Assembly (NCBI GenBank): GCA_903824665.1
Contig: CAIJXT010000005.1
Span: 28,050-92,049 of the forward strand
Direction: 5' to 3'
DNA: 64,000 nt
Origin: an uncultured Bacteroidota bacterium
GTDB taxonomy: Bacteria; Bacteroidota; Bacteroidia; Chitinophagales; Chitinophagaceae
The notes under the pieces: generated by a model
What the model was told of the DNA's origin: nothing
Database searches by the model: none
The model's input: only the letters and a program-made list of their open reading frames with translations
Position numbers and translations under genes: made by a program
Shown: positions 17,125 to 25,130 of the stretch, in pieces
Numbering within the stretch: the stretch's first letter is position 1
Layout: each line of letters opens with the position of its first letter

Positions 17125-17436
17125 TGGCTATTTTACAATCAACTAAAGTTACGAAAACTTAACAATTACTTAATGTTAAGTTTTGGAAAGGGCATTTTTG
17201 CAATGTTTCAAAATACTAATTTTCCGTATATCACATTTCGACCCTGCGCAATTTTGTCATGGAGATTGGATAATTGGGGCATAAACCAAAAGTCGGTGGT
17301 GCATTGCCAGAGTAATAGGATGGGCACAACAATTGATTGCTACCTACCGAAAACCCACAGAAACTAAAACATCTTTACCTTTACTGCACCCCACTCTACC
17401 GTTTACTATCGCATATCAAAATTGCTGACAAATATT
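17125..17436. other. Divergent intergenic region
   Basis: 312 bases between the divergent lipoprotein and M20 genes. Apart from the inverted repeat at 17154-17184, a weak CAAAATA (minus-strand TATTTTG) is at 17209-17215 and a TTTACCTTTA-like element near 17376 faces the M20 gene. No gene was seen. Confidence 0.5.
17154..17184. repeat. Perfect inverted repeat upstream of the lipoprotein gene
   Basis: Arms AAAACTTAACA (17154-17164) and TGTTAAGTTTT (17174-17184) are perfect complements around a 9-base spacer. It lies 30-60 bases upstream of the minus-strand start at 17124, so it could be a dimer-binding operator or a hairpin in the 5' leader. Confidence 0.7.
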
Positions 17437-18627
17437 ATGCTGCAAAAGAAGATACAAATACTGTCTGAAGAATTCTACCCCGATGTTCTGACTATACGCC
17501 GCCATATACATGCACATCCTGAGCTGTCTTTTCAGGAATATAATACCAGTGCTTATGTGGCTGCCCAACTTGAGGCGATTGGCATCACCAACAGAACAAC
17601 CATGGCAGGAACCGGCATAGTTGCACTGATTGAAGGCAGAAACCCCGAAAAGCGATGCATTGCACTACGTGCCGATATGGACGCACTACCCATCATGGAG
17701 GAGAATGACACCTCCTACCGATCGCAAAATGATGGAGTAATGCACGCCTGCGGACACGATGTGCACACTAGTTGCCTGCTGGGTGCGGCACGCATACTGC
17801 ATACATTGCGCAACGAGTGGGAAGGAACTGTGAAACTGATCTTTCAACCGGGAGAAGAACGGCACCCCGGCGGAGCCAGCATTATGGTGGCTGAGGGCGT
17901 ACTGGAGCACCCCAAACCGGAAGGTATATTTGCGCTGCATGTTTTCCCGCACCTGCCGGCAGGTACTACCGGATTCAGGGCGGGTCAGTATATGGCCAGT
18001 GCTGATGAGGTTTACATTACCATAGAAGGAAGAGGGGGCCATGCGGCACTGCCTCACCAGACAATAGATCCCATTGCTATTTCTGCACTGGTGATCACCG
18101 GATTGCAGCAGGTGGTATCGCGGAAGAGCAATCCATTGATACCGTCTGTACTGACATTTGGCAAGATAGCAGGCGGCTTCACTACAAACGTAATACCCAA
18201 TAAAGTAGAAATACTGGGCACATTTCGTACTATGGATGAAACGTGGCGTTATGAAGCCCACAAATGGATAAAAGAATTTACGGAACAGACCTGCGCTGCC
18301 TATGGCGCGACAGCAACGGTGGAGATACCTGTAGGGTACCCCATGCTGTTTAACGACCCGGAATTGACTACCAGAGCTACCGCCTGGGCACAGGCATATG
18401 TTGGTACTGAAAATGTGCGCGAGCTGGAGATGCGCATGGCGGCTGAGGATTTCAGCTTTTACACACTGCATGTACCGGGTTGCTTCTTCAGAATAGGCAC
18501 AAACCGCGATGACAAAGAGTTTCTAGCTCCGGTGCACAATTCCCATTTCGACATAAATGAAGAATCAATGAAAACTGGTATGGGAATGATGGCATGGTGC
18601 GCAGTAAATGCACTTCAGGATAGCTAG
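17437..18627 (+). CDS. M20 family amidohydrolase
   Basis: A 396-residue binuclear-metal amidohydrolase of the hippurate hydrolase/N-acyl-amino-acid deacylase group. ATG 17437 is preferred over an in-frame TTG five codons upstream. Metal-binding motifs are present in order: MHACGHDVH (residues about 102-110), the catalytic GEERHPGG (about 142-149), ALHVFPHLPAG (about 166-176), the dimerisation domain with GRGGHAALPHQ (about 204-214) and a C-terminal RMAAEDFSFY (about 330-339) and APVHNSHFDI. Members release amino acids from N-acyl derivatives in the cytoplasm; the preferred acyl group cannot be told from sequence. Confidence 0.93.
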   Translation: MLQKKIQILSEEFYPDVLTIRRHIHAHPELSFQEYNTSAYVAAQLEAIGITNRTTMAGTGIVALIEGRNPEKRCIALRADMDALPIMEENDTSYRSQNDGVMHACGHDVHTSCLLGAARILHTLRNEWEGTVKLIFQPGEERHPGGASIMVAEGVLEHPKPEGIFALHVFPHLPAGTTGFRAGQYMASADEVYITIEGRGGHAALPHQTIDPIAISALVITGLQQVVSRKSNPLIPSVLTFGKIAGGFTTNVIPNKVEILGTFRTMDETWRYEAHKWIKEFTEQTCAAYGATATVEIPVGYPMLFNDPELTTRATAWAQAYVGTENVRELEMRMAAEDFSFYTLHVPGCFFRIGTNRDDKEFLAPVHNSHFDINEESMKTGMGMMAWCAVNALQDS

Positions 18628-18733
18628 AAACCAATGGTGGTATCAAACAGCAGATATGGACCGGGCTACCTCATTACCTTAAAGTTTTCCTAAACCAATA
18701 AAATGGCAATGCCGGATGTATTTATTTTACACA

Positions 18734-19537
18734 ATGAAATACCTGCTGTTGTCGTTCTTATTGCTATTGATGGTCTTACCTGCGTGTGCACAGCACGAAA
18801 ACTGGGACACCTACATGGCCCGCTATGGCAGCAAACCTGGATCGGTGCTGGTGGATATGGGCCTGATGGCAACAGCCCCTCAAAAGCTGCTCCCCTACCT
18901 TGTGATCACTGGCCCCCATGCAAAAAACTGTTACAATCCTCAGGGCATTCCTGATACAGGAGAGATCAACAAAATGGAGACTATTCTGGGTGTAGCCGGA
19001 GGGGTACTATCAGGAGCAACAGCACGAAAACTTGCCGGTACATTCACTTACAATTGTGAGCGCCTCAATTACTACTATGTACAGGATACCACCGCGATCA
19101 GAAAATCGTTGAACCGTGTTTACCAAACCTACTACCCCGACTACAAGTACACCCTGAAAATTAAGTATGATCCTCAGTGGGTCTCTTACCGGAGCTTTCT
19201 ATACCCCGACAGCTCCGCATCGGCATGGATGGCCAATAACAAGGCCATGACATCACTGCTGGTGGCAGGTGACGACCTGCAGACGCCCAGAAGCATCAAC
19301 CATACACTGTATTTCATGGACGACTCCGGGCGAACAGAATTTGCAAGATACGCGGCAAGCAACGGATATGCAGTTGTGAGCACCAACAAATCTCCCAATG
19401 AAGGGTTGGCGTATGAACTTGTTATTGGCCGCACGGGCCGGGTAATTTTGGATAGTATTGTAACTATGGAAAGTGATCTGACACGGGTTGCCAAGCCTCT
19501 GAAAGGATACTACAAAGGCTGGGATGCAAAAAAATAA
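18734..19537 (+). CDS. DUF695/RraB-like secreted protein
   Basis: A 267-residue protein; ATG 18734 is chosen over ATG 18716 because it begins a compact signal peptide (MKYLLLSFLLLLMVLPACA). It may be processed by signal peptidase I after CAQ or lipidated at the Cys of LPAC. The N-terminal domain (about residues 23-150) fits DUF695 (NWDTYMARYGSKPGSVLVDM), and the C-terminal part (about 170-260) resembles the RraB-like fold often fused to it (TLYFMDDSGRTEFARYAASN). The role of exported DUF695 proteins is not known. It ends three bases from the convergent LptF/G gene. Confidence 0.75.
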   Translation: MKYLLLSFLLLLMVLPACAQHENWDTYMARYGSKPGSVLVDMGLMATAPQKLLPYLVITGPHAKNCYNPQGIPDTGEINKMETILGVAGGVLSGATARKLAGTFTYNCERLNYYYVQDTTAIRKSLNRVYQTYYPDYKYTLKIKYDPQWVSYRSFLYPDSSASAWMANNKAMTSLLVAGDDLQTPRSINHTLYFMDDSGRTEFARYAASNGYAVVSTNKSPNEGLAYELVIGRTGRVILDSIVTMESDLTRVAKPLKGYYKGWDAKK

Positions 19538-19540
19538 CGA

Positions 19541-20617
19541 CTACCTGAGTTGCCTGCGATAGAGCACGAACGCGACAATACCAAAAATGACATTGGGTAT
19601 CCAAACCGCGATAGTGGGGTCCAGATTCGATTTGGTAGCAAAGGTGGTCGATATCTGCAAAGACATGACAAAAACGGCACTAATTGCAATGCCCAGTGCC
19701 AGGTGAAACCCACTGCCGCCCCTGATCTTGCGGCTGGCAATACAGGCACCAATGACAGTAAGAATAATTGCTGCAAATGGAGTAGCAGTCCTGCGTGCCT
19801 TCTCAATAAAAAATGTGTTCAGATTCTCCTGTCCCCGTAGCTGTTCCTGCTTGATATACAGATCAAGTTGCGGCGTAGTCAATGCCTCTTTAATGGCATC
19901 GCCCTTGTTGAGGTCGCGCGGTGTGAAGGGATACTTCATTTCCATTTCAGGCAATTTTACCACCCGCTCAGTTAGCGAATCATTTGTGCGGATAACGACA
20001 TTGTGCAGCTTCCAGATTTTGCGTGTGGTATCATAAGTTGCATAGTCGGCCATGAGCTTTTCTTTCAGCAATGTTCCTTCAATCTTTTCTACACAAAAGC
20101 GGTTACCTATAAAATTATCATAGTTGAAATTCTGCAGGTATACATAGGTACCTTTTGCCAGTCCCAGGTGCATATTATCTGTTGCGTATCTGTAGTTAGC
20201 ATCATTGATGTACGTGTCCTCAAAGTTGATCCGCTGCTTATTGGCCAGGGGTATAACCCAATGGTTGGAAACCAGCGACACCAGACACAAAAATCCACCA
20301 CCTACCATATACGGGCGCAGAAAACGGGTAAACGAAACGCCGGAAGACAGTATGGCAATGATCTCTGACTTGTAAGCCAGCTTGGACGTAAAGAAGATCG
20401 TAGCAATAAAAATGAATAAAGGGAACAGCAGCGCTGTAATGTGTGGCACAAAATTCATGTAGTAATTGGCAACAACAGCAAATGGTGCCTTCTTGGAAAC
20501 AATATTATCGACCTTCTCCGAGTAATCGATCACACACGAAATCACCGCCAAAATCATAATGGCGAAGAAAAAGGTGCTCAGAAATTTCCGGACTATGTAC
20601 CAGTCGAGTTTTTTCAT
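19541..20617 (-). CDS. LptF/LptG family LPS export permease
   Basis: A 358-residue YjgP/YjgQ-type permease, the inner-membrane part of the LptBFGC complex that extracts lipopolysaccharide for transport. ATG 20617 gives the usual MKKLDWYIVRKFLSTFFFA start; an upstream ATG at 20671 would add 18 unlikely residues. Six membrane helices are seen: three in the N-terminal half (about 10-115), then a periplasmic beta-jellyroll (about 125-265) and three more at the C terminus with RRTATPFAAIILTVIG. Whether it is LptF or LptG cannot be fixed from this copy alone. Confidence 0.9.
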   Translation of the reverse strand: MKKLDWYIVRKFLSTFFFAIMILAVISCVIDYSEKVDNIVSKKAPFAVVANYYMNFVPHITALLFPLFIFIATIFFTSKLAYKSEIIAILSSGVSFTRFLRPYMVGGGFLCLVSLVSNHWVIPLANKQRINFEDTYINDANYRYATDNMHLGLAKGTYVYLQNFNYDNFIGNRFCVEKIEGTLLKEKLMADYATYDTTRKIWKLHNVVIRTNDSLTERVVKLPEMEMKYPFTPRDLNKGDAIKEALTTPQLDLYIKQEQLRGQENLNTFFIEKARRTATPFAAIILTVIGACIASRKIRGGSGFHLALGIAISAVFVMSLQISTTFATKSNLDPTIAVWIPNVIFGIVAFVLYRRQLR

Positions 20618-20723
20618 TCGGTGTGTGCTCTTTGGTGGTATAGGGGTAACCCAACCACAAAGCCTGCGCAAAATTGCGGCTTTTTAATGATTGTTATGTT
20701 GGGAAATTCATAAAGTGTATACA

Positions 20724-20751
20724 CAAAAAAAGTGCGGCTAACCACCGCACT
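20724..20751 (-). terminator. Intrinsic terminator of the beta-barrel gene
   Basis: On the minus strand AGTGCGG and CCGCACT (20731-20737/20745-20751) form a hairpin followed by a T run (20725-20730 complement). It lies 27 bases after the stop of the gene at 20778. Confidence 0.8.
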
Positions 20752-20777
20752 CTGATAAAAAGTTAATGCCGGCTAGG

Positions 20778-21344
20778 TTAATGTGCTTCCACATCTTGCT
20801 CGCGGTGGTGCAGATGACGTGGTACACGCAACGCGATACCACCATGAAATATTCCCTTGTATCCGGCACCAATCTCCATAAAACCGGCAAACTGGCGGCC
20901 AATACGAATACCAATCGGTGTAACCTGAAAACCATAAGGCTTGGCACCAGATTCGTCTACTTTACCCGGGCCAGTATGCAAATCGTTGAGTAGCGTGAGA
21001 CCATAACCAAATGAACCATACAGCCTTACGCGTGTAGCATGATTGTTTTTGGTATCCAGGTAGCGTACCGTTACTTCTGGTATAAATGAAATGAAATCAG
21101 CCCAATTGCTGATGCGCTCATACCCAAAGCTCATACCGAGTGTCACGACCGGAGATACATAATAACGGTAAGTCAGACTGAATGTTCCGGTAGAAGTATT
21201 GTATGGCGGCAGATTGGCAAACTGATAAAGACTGAAACGTCCGTAACCGAATGCGAATTCACTCTTACCACGCTGCGCGTGCGACTGCGGGATGAATGAA
21301 ATAAGTGTGAGGGCAAATAAAAAAACGTATAACTTTCTCTGCAT
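20778..21344 (-). CDS. Outer-membrane beta-barrel protein
   Basis: A 188-residue hypothetical protein with a signal peptide (about residues 1-23, ending SHA-QR) and alternating amphipathic strands rich in Tyr, Phe and Gly: FAFGYGRFSLYQF, FSLTYRYYVSPVVTLGMSFG, VRLYGSFGYGLTLL, IGIRIGRQFAGFMEIGAGY. This is the outer-membrane protein beta-brl pattern of small eight-stranded barrels. The C-terminal end HLHHREQDVEAH is unusually rich in His and charged residues and extends beyond the last strand. Function unknown. Confidence 0.75.
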   Translation of the reverse strand: MQRKLYVFLFALTLISFIPQSHAQRGKSEFAFGYGRFSLYQFANLPPYNTSTGTFSLTYRYYVSPVVTLGMSFGYERISNWADFISFIPEVTVRYLDTKNNHATRVRLYGSFGYGLTLLNDLHTGPGKVDESGAKPYGFQVTPIGIRIGRQFAGFMEIGAGYKGIFHGGIALRVPRHLHHREQDVEAH

Positions 21345-21438
21345 CTAAAAAAGGTTTTGTGAAGTTGGAATTTTAGAAAAATGGTTATAAGGGCTAAAGA
21401 TATACCAATCTTTCATTTTTGCAAAACTCACCATTTTG

Positions 21439-21480
21439 AAAAAAATAGAAGAGGCGACACACCGGCTGGTGTATCGCCTC
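21439..21480 (-). terminator. Intrinsic terminator of queA
   Basis: Long hairpin with arms GAGGCGACACACC (21451-21463) and GGTGTATCGCCTC (21468-21480), one mismatch, followed on the minus strand by a T run (21439-21445). It lies 28 bases after the queA stop. Confidence 0.88.
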
Positions 21481-21508
21481 TAAAGACGAAAAACATTCTA
21501 ATAATAAA

Positions 21509-22558
21509 CTATATCACCAGCATAGCATCACCATAACTGAAGAAACGATATTTTTCTTTAATTGCCGTTTCATAGGCAGTCATCATCAAATCGTAACCGG
21601 CGAAAGCACAAGCCATGATCATGAGGCTGGTTTTGGGCAGGTGAAAGTTAGTGATCAAAGAGTCAGCTATCGAAAATTTGTACGGAGGATGAATAAACAC
21701 ATTAGTCCAGCCTTCCTCAGGCTTAAGCAGACCCTGCGCAGTCACCGAACTTTCCAGTGCACGCATGGTAGTGGTCCCTATCGAGCAAATGTGGCGCTTC
21801 TCTATCTTGGCCTTATTGACCAGACCCGCAGCATAATCATCGACCTTAAAGTACTCTGCATCCATTTTGTGTTTAGAAAGGTCTTCCACCTCTATTGGCC
21901 GGAACGTACCGAGACCAGTATGCAGGGTAACCTCAGCAAACTTAACACCTACAATTTCCAGACGCTTGATCAACTCACGGCTAAAGTGCATGCCAGCCGT
22001 AGGTGCAGCGACAGCACCCTCATACTTAGCATAAACTGTCTGATAACGTTCTTTGTCTTCCTCTTCAGGTTTGCGCTTTATGTATTTTGGAAGGGGTGTT
22101 TCGCCCAGCAGGTCCAGCATTCCGCGGAACTCCTGATCGTTACCATCGAACAAAAAGCGAATAGTACGGCCACGTGAGGTGGTATTATCGATAACCTCAG
22201 CAACCAGCTCGTCGTTGTCGCCAAAGTACAGTTTGTTGCCTACACGTATCTTACGTGCCGGGTCTACGATCACATCCCACAAATGATTGGGCTTATTCAG
22301 CTCGCGAAGCAGGAAAACCTCTATCTTAGCACCGGTCTTTTCTTTACGGCCATACAGGCGTGCAGGGAAAACCTTCGTGTTGTTGACGATCATAACATCC
22401 TTGTCGTGAAAAAAGCCAAGAACGTCTTTGAATGTCTTGTGTTCTATTTTGCCTGTATCGCGGTGAATGACCATCAGGCGGCTTTCGTCGCGTTTTTTAG
22501 CGGGATGCTGCGCTATAAGATTTAATGGTAATTCGAATTTAAACTGCGATAACTTCAT
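21509..22558 (-). CDS. queA: S-adenosylmethionine:tRNA ribosyltransferase-isomerase
   Basis: QueA transfers and isomerises the ribosyl part of S-adenosylmethionine onto preQ1 in tRNA to give epoxyqueuosine. The 349-residue protein is full length, with [20 protein letters not shown] at the N terminus, [20 protein letters not shown] (about residue 182-191), [13 protein letters not shown] (about 215), [11 protein letters not shown] and [18 protein letters not shown] (about 300-317), all QueA family motifs. It is transcribed alone, with its own -7 element upstream and a strong terminator downstream. Confidence 0.97.
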   Translation of the reverse strand: MKLSQFKFELPLNLIAQHPAKKRDESRLMVIHRDTGKIEHKTFKDVLGFFHDKDVMIVNNTKVFPARLYGRKEKTGAKIEVFLLRELNKPNHLWDVIVDPARKIRVGNKLYFGDNDELVAEVIDNTTSRGRTIRFLFDGNDQEFRGMLDLLGETPLPKYIKRKPEEEDKERYQTVYAKYEGAVAAPTAGMHFSRELIKRLEIVGVKFAEVTLHTGLGTFRPIEVEDLSKHKMDAEYFKVDDYAAGLVNKAKIEKRHICSIGTTTMRALESSVTAQGLLKPEEGWTNVFIHPPYKFSIADSLITNFHLPKTSLMIMACAFAGYDLMMTAYETAIKEKYRFFSYGDAMLVI

Positions 22559-22596
22559 ATATACGGAGAGATTGATTAAAAGTGTGCGAAGTTAAT

Positions 22597-22604
22597 CAAA
22601 AGTA
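22597..22604 (-). promoter_or_regulatory. Putative -7 element for queA
   Basis: Minus strand TACTTTTG fits TAnnTTTG, 39 bases upstream of the queA start. No clear TTTG box was seen at the usual distance. Confidence 0.45.
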
Positions 22605-22792
22605 ACGATATTCATAAAAATATAGGTATTCACCATATAAAACCATCAGTCTGTTTGGTATTCAATCCGGCATTTACATTGCGTCGGTTACATCCGTGAG
22701 TACCGGTTTTCCGTCAAAACCACTATCATTGCCGCAAAAAGCCTTAGATCTGCTTTAGCGGGTATACAAAACATCAACCAGAAGGAACGTCT

Positions 22793-23845
22793 ATGCAACT
22801 GAATTTTAACGAAGCGGTGCTTACAATAGTGTCCGGTCATTTTATCGGCAATAAGGGAAACGGACAGGAGATAGTTACATCAGACAAACCGTTTTCACTG
22901 CCTGCCGACGCGCTCAAGACTGTTAAGGATGCCTTTTTGAGCAAATTCAATCTTGAGTCTGATAAATATGCTTTTAGCCATGGGGCTGCACTTACCTTCA
23001 ATGAGGTGTATAACTTCTGCCTGGAAACACTGGCAGAGGAAAGTACTTTTCAAAAAAACGCAATCAACATAGCCAAACATCTCTATGAAAACACCACTCA
23101 CCCAAAAGTGAAACCGGGAGAACTGTATGTCTGCTATTTCACCAATTGTTTTGCAGATGGGGTGTTTCTTGATGCACTGGGGATATTCAAAACCGAAACG
23201 AAGAGCAGTTTTCTGGATCTGGTTGCCAACGGAAAGGAATCGTCGCTGAAACTATTGTCGGGGTCTGATGTATCAAAGTTTGACAAAGCCTGCCTTGTAT
23301 TACCAACCAATGCAGAAAAGGGATTTGATGTGCTGCTTTATGACAGCAATGGAAACAGGGGAGACGAGGCCCAGTTCTGGCGCGAAGGCTTTCTGGGTGT
23401 GGTACCGCAGGCTACAGAATACTACCATACCAACCAGTTTATGGGGCTTGCCAAAGAGTTTATCACATCCCAGTTGCCTCACGAATATGACATAGAGAAA
23501 ACAGGACAGATCGACTTACTCAATAAATCTGTAGAATATTTCCGGGCTAACGATGCTTTCGACAAAAAGAGGTTTGCTGAAGACGTTTTTGAAGACAAAC
23601 GGATCATCAAAGCATTCAAAGAGTTTGAAAATAACTATACGGAAATGAATGAGATTGATGTGCCCGACAATTTTGCAATTTCGATACAAGCAGTAAAAAA
23701 GCAGGCGCGTGTTTTCAAGAGTGTATTGAAACTGGATAAAAATTTCCATGTATATATCCACGGCGACAAAAGCCTTATAGAGAAAGGATTTGATGAGCGG
23801 ACCGGCAAGAACTTCTATAAGATCTATTTCGATGAAGAAGCGTAA
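22793..23845 (+). CDS. Nucleoid-associated protein (NA37/NdpA-like)
   Basis: A 350-residue protein similar to the 37-kDa nucleoid-associated family (YejK/NdpA), which coats DNA. Matching segments are FISFGNEAVLTIVSGHFIGN-like near the N terminus (here NEAVLTIVSGHFIG), the central acidic/hydrophobic domain with GELYVCYFTNCFADGVF, and FWREGFLGVVPQATEYYHTN (about residue 195-215). The C-terminal part holds KTGQIDLLNKSVEYFRAND and the basic FDERTGKNFYKIYFDEE end. No adjacent partner gene was seen. Role in chromosome packing is inferred from the family. Confidence 0.82.
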   Translation: MQLNFNEAVLTIVSGHFIGNKGNGQEIVTSDKPFSLPADALKTVKDAFLSKFNLESDKYAFSHGAALTFNEVYNFCLETLAEESTFQKNAINIAKHLYENTTHPKVKPGELYVCYFTNCFADGVFLDALGIFKTETKSSFLDLVANGKESSLKLLSGSDVSKFDKACLVLPTNAEKGFDVLLYDSNGNRGDEAQFWREGFLGVVPQATEYYHTNQFMGLAKEFITSQLPHEYDIEKTGQIDLLNKSVEYFRANDAFDKKRFAEDVFEDKRIIKAFKEFENNYTEMNEIDVPDNFAISIQAVKKQARVFKSVLKLDKNFHVYIHGDKSLIEKGFDERTGKNFYKIYFDEEA

Positions 23846-23997
23846 TTCGTCAGGGTATAAAGAGGTATATCTCGCTTACACGAAACAACAAACCACCGAA
23901 AACTACTGACAACTGCCGGACACTATAATTGAAACTATTGATTAATTTTGCTGTTTATACCAAATATTGAGGCCGCTATCGGCAACGTATAAGTACC

Positions 23998-24450
23998 ATG
24001 CACACAATCACTTACCGGCCCGGCTTTTGCTTACTGTTGTTTACACTTGGGTTACTACTGACCGTCACGGCGTGTAAAAAAAAGGAGGAAATACCAGATA
24101 ACTACATAACGGCATCTGTAGGCGCATTCAGGTTTTTTGCATCAGGCAGTACGGTCACAACTGAAAAAGGTTTGGCTGGTGCATCTTCGTTGGAAGTAAT
24201 GGGCGTAATGTCTAATGGTGCTACGCTGAAAATATGGATAAAAAATTATTCCGGCACACTGGTTACTTTACCCTTGGATAGTGTAAGTGCAAGTGCTTCG
24301 TTTCTGCCAGTAACACCCAGCGTAGAGATGGCAGCCGTACATGGGACCTTAACCATCAAAAAAGTGACACCGGTACTGGCAGGCACATTCATTTTTACCT
24401 GTCCGGATTCATCTGTTGTTGACGGCAACTTCAGTGTACTGCCCCGTTAA
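23998..24450 (+). CDS. Hypothetical lipoprotein (DUF6252-like)
   Basis: A 150-residue protein with a lipoprotein signal whose lipobox is TVTAC (Cys26), followed by the Lys/Glu-rich linker KKKEEIPDN. The mature domain is all-beta and resembles the short DUF6252-type surface lipoproteins of Bacteroidota: ITASVGAFRFFAS at its start and GTFIFTCPDSSVVDGNFSV near the end. Function unknown. It is transcribed alone and points toward the convergent minus-strand lipoprotein. Confidence 0.68.
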   Translation: MHTITYRPGFCLLLFTLGLLLTVTACKKKEEIPDNYITASVGAFRFFASGSTVTTEKGLAGASSLEVMGVMSNGATLKIWIKNYSGTLVTLPLDSVSASASFLPVTPSVEMAAVHGTLTIKKVTPVLAGTFIFTCPDSSVVDGNFSVLPR

Positions 24451-24546
24451 CTGAAGTGGTCACAAGACGAGATTACTTTAAAAATGAAGAAATTTACCGA
24501 ATGTGCGGAGCATCGTTTATAGCGATAGAACCGCACCCAATAACAA

Positions 24547-25122
24547 CTAATCAGCAAAGAAAACATCCTGAAGCAACTTTATAGCAACTGCTTCAGTCAG
24601 CCTGCGGTTCCTGAGATTAAAGCTCCTGTAACTGCATTCATTGCATGTACAGTCTTTAACCCCACACAAAAAATACTGATCAATACCATCCTGACGCACT
24701 GTCCAGATCATGTACCGGTTGGCACTATCCTGAACCAACAAACGGGGTGTCTGCTCCAGCAATTGAACCTGATAGCGACTTTCTATTTCAAAAGATTTTT
24801 TCACAAAATCGTATCCGGTTAACCCTCCTTTGGCATAGGGCTGGTTTTTGCAGGGCGCAATAACCACTGTGAGTGTGGTAGTATCATCACGGTAATAATA
24901 TTGTTGCTGACTGCTCTTATTGTACTTACCGGGCATCCATTTGCCGGGCAGCGTCACAGCACCCCATGGGGCAACGGTATAGACTGTTTTATTGGCGCTA
25001 TCATTGTATGTCCCGGCTGCAGGGCTGGAGGGAGCCATTTTGTGGAAGCAACCAGTAAGGGTACCGATTGTGATTACTGCCACAAGAAAAAAGGATAATG
25101 CAGTATATTTTTGGGTTTTCAT
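24547..25122 (-). CDS. Hypothetical lipoprotein
   Basis: A 191-residue protein with a lipoprotein signal (about residues 1-25, lipobox LTGC). The mature domain starts with a Pro/Ala/Ser linker and continues as a mixed alpha/beta fold with TVYTVAPWGAVTLPGKW and a C-terminal cysteine cluster CGVKDCTCNECSY (about residues 153-165). The four closely spaced cysteines suggest disulfides or a metal site, which is only inferred. The CPA2 antiporter gene ends 8 bases upstream of its start on the same strand, so it is probably the second gene of that transcript. Confidence 0.62.
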   Translation of the reverse strand: MKTQKYTALSFFLVAVITIGTLTGCFHKMAPSSPAAGTYNDSANKTVYTVAPWGAVTLPGKWMPGKYNKSSQQQYYYRDDTTTLTVVIAPCKNQPYAKGGLTGYDFVKKSFEIESRYQVQLLEQTPRLLVQDSANRYMIWTVRQDGIDQYFLCGVKDCTCNECSYRSFNLRNRRLTEAVAIKLLQDVFFAD

Positions 25123-25130
25123 AAGGTTGT

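Noticed and set aside
20715..20724. Palindrome GTGTATACAC
   Set aside because: A 10-base palindrome is expected by chance in a window of this size, and it sits beside the terminator hairpin with no clear role.
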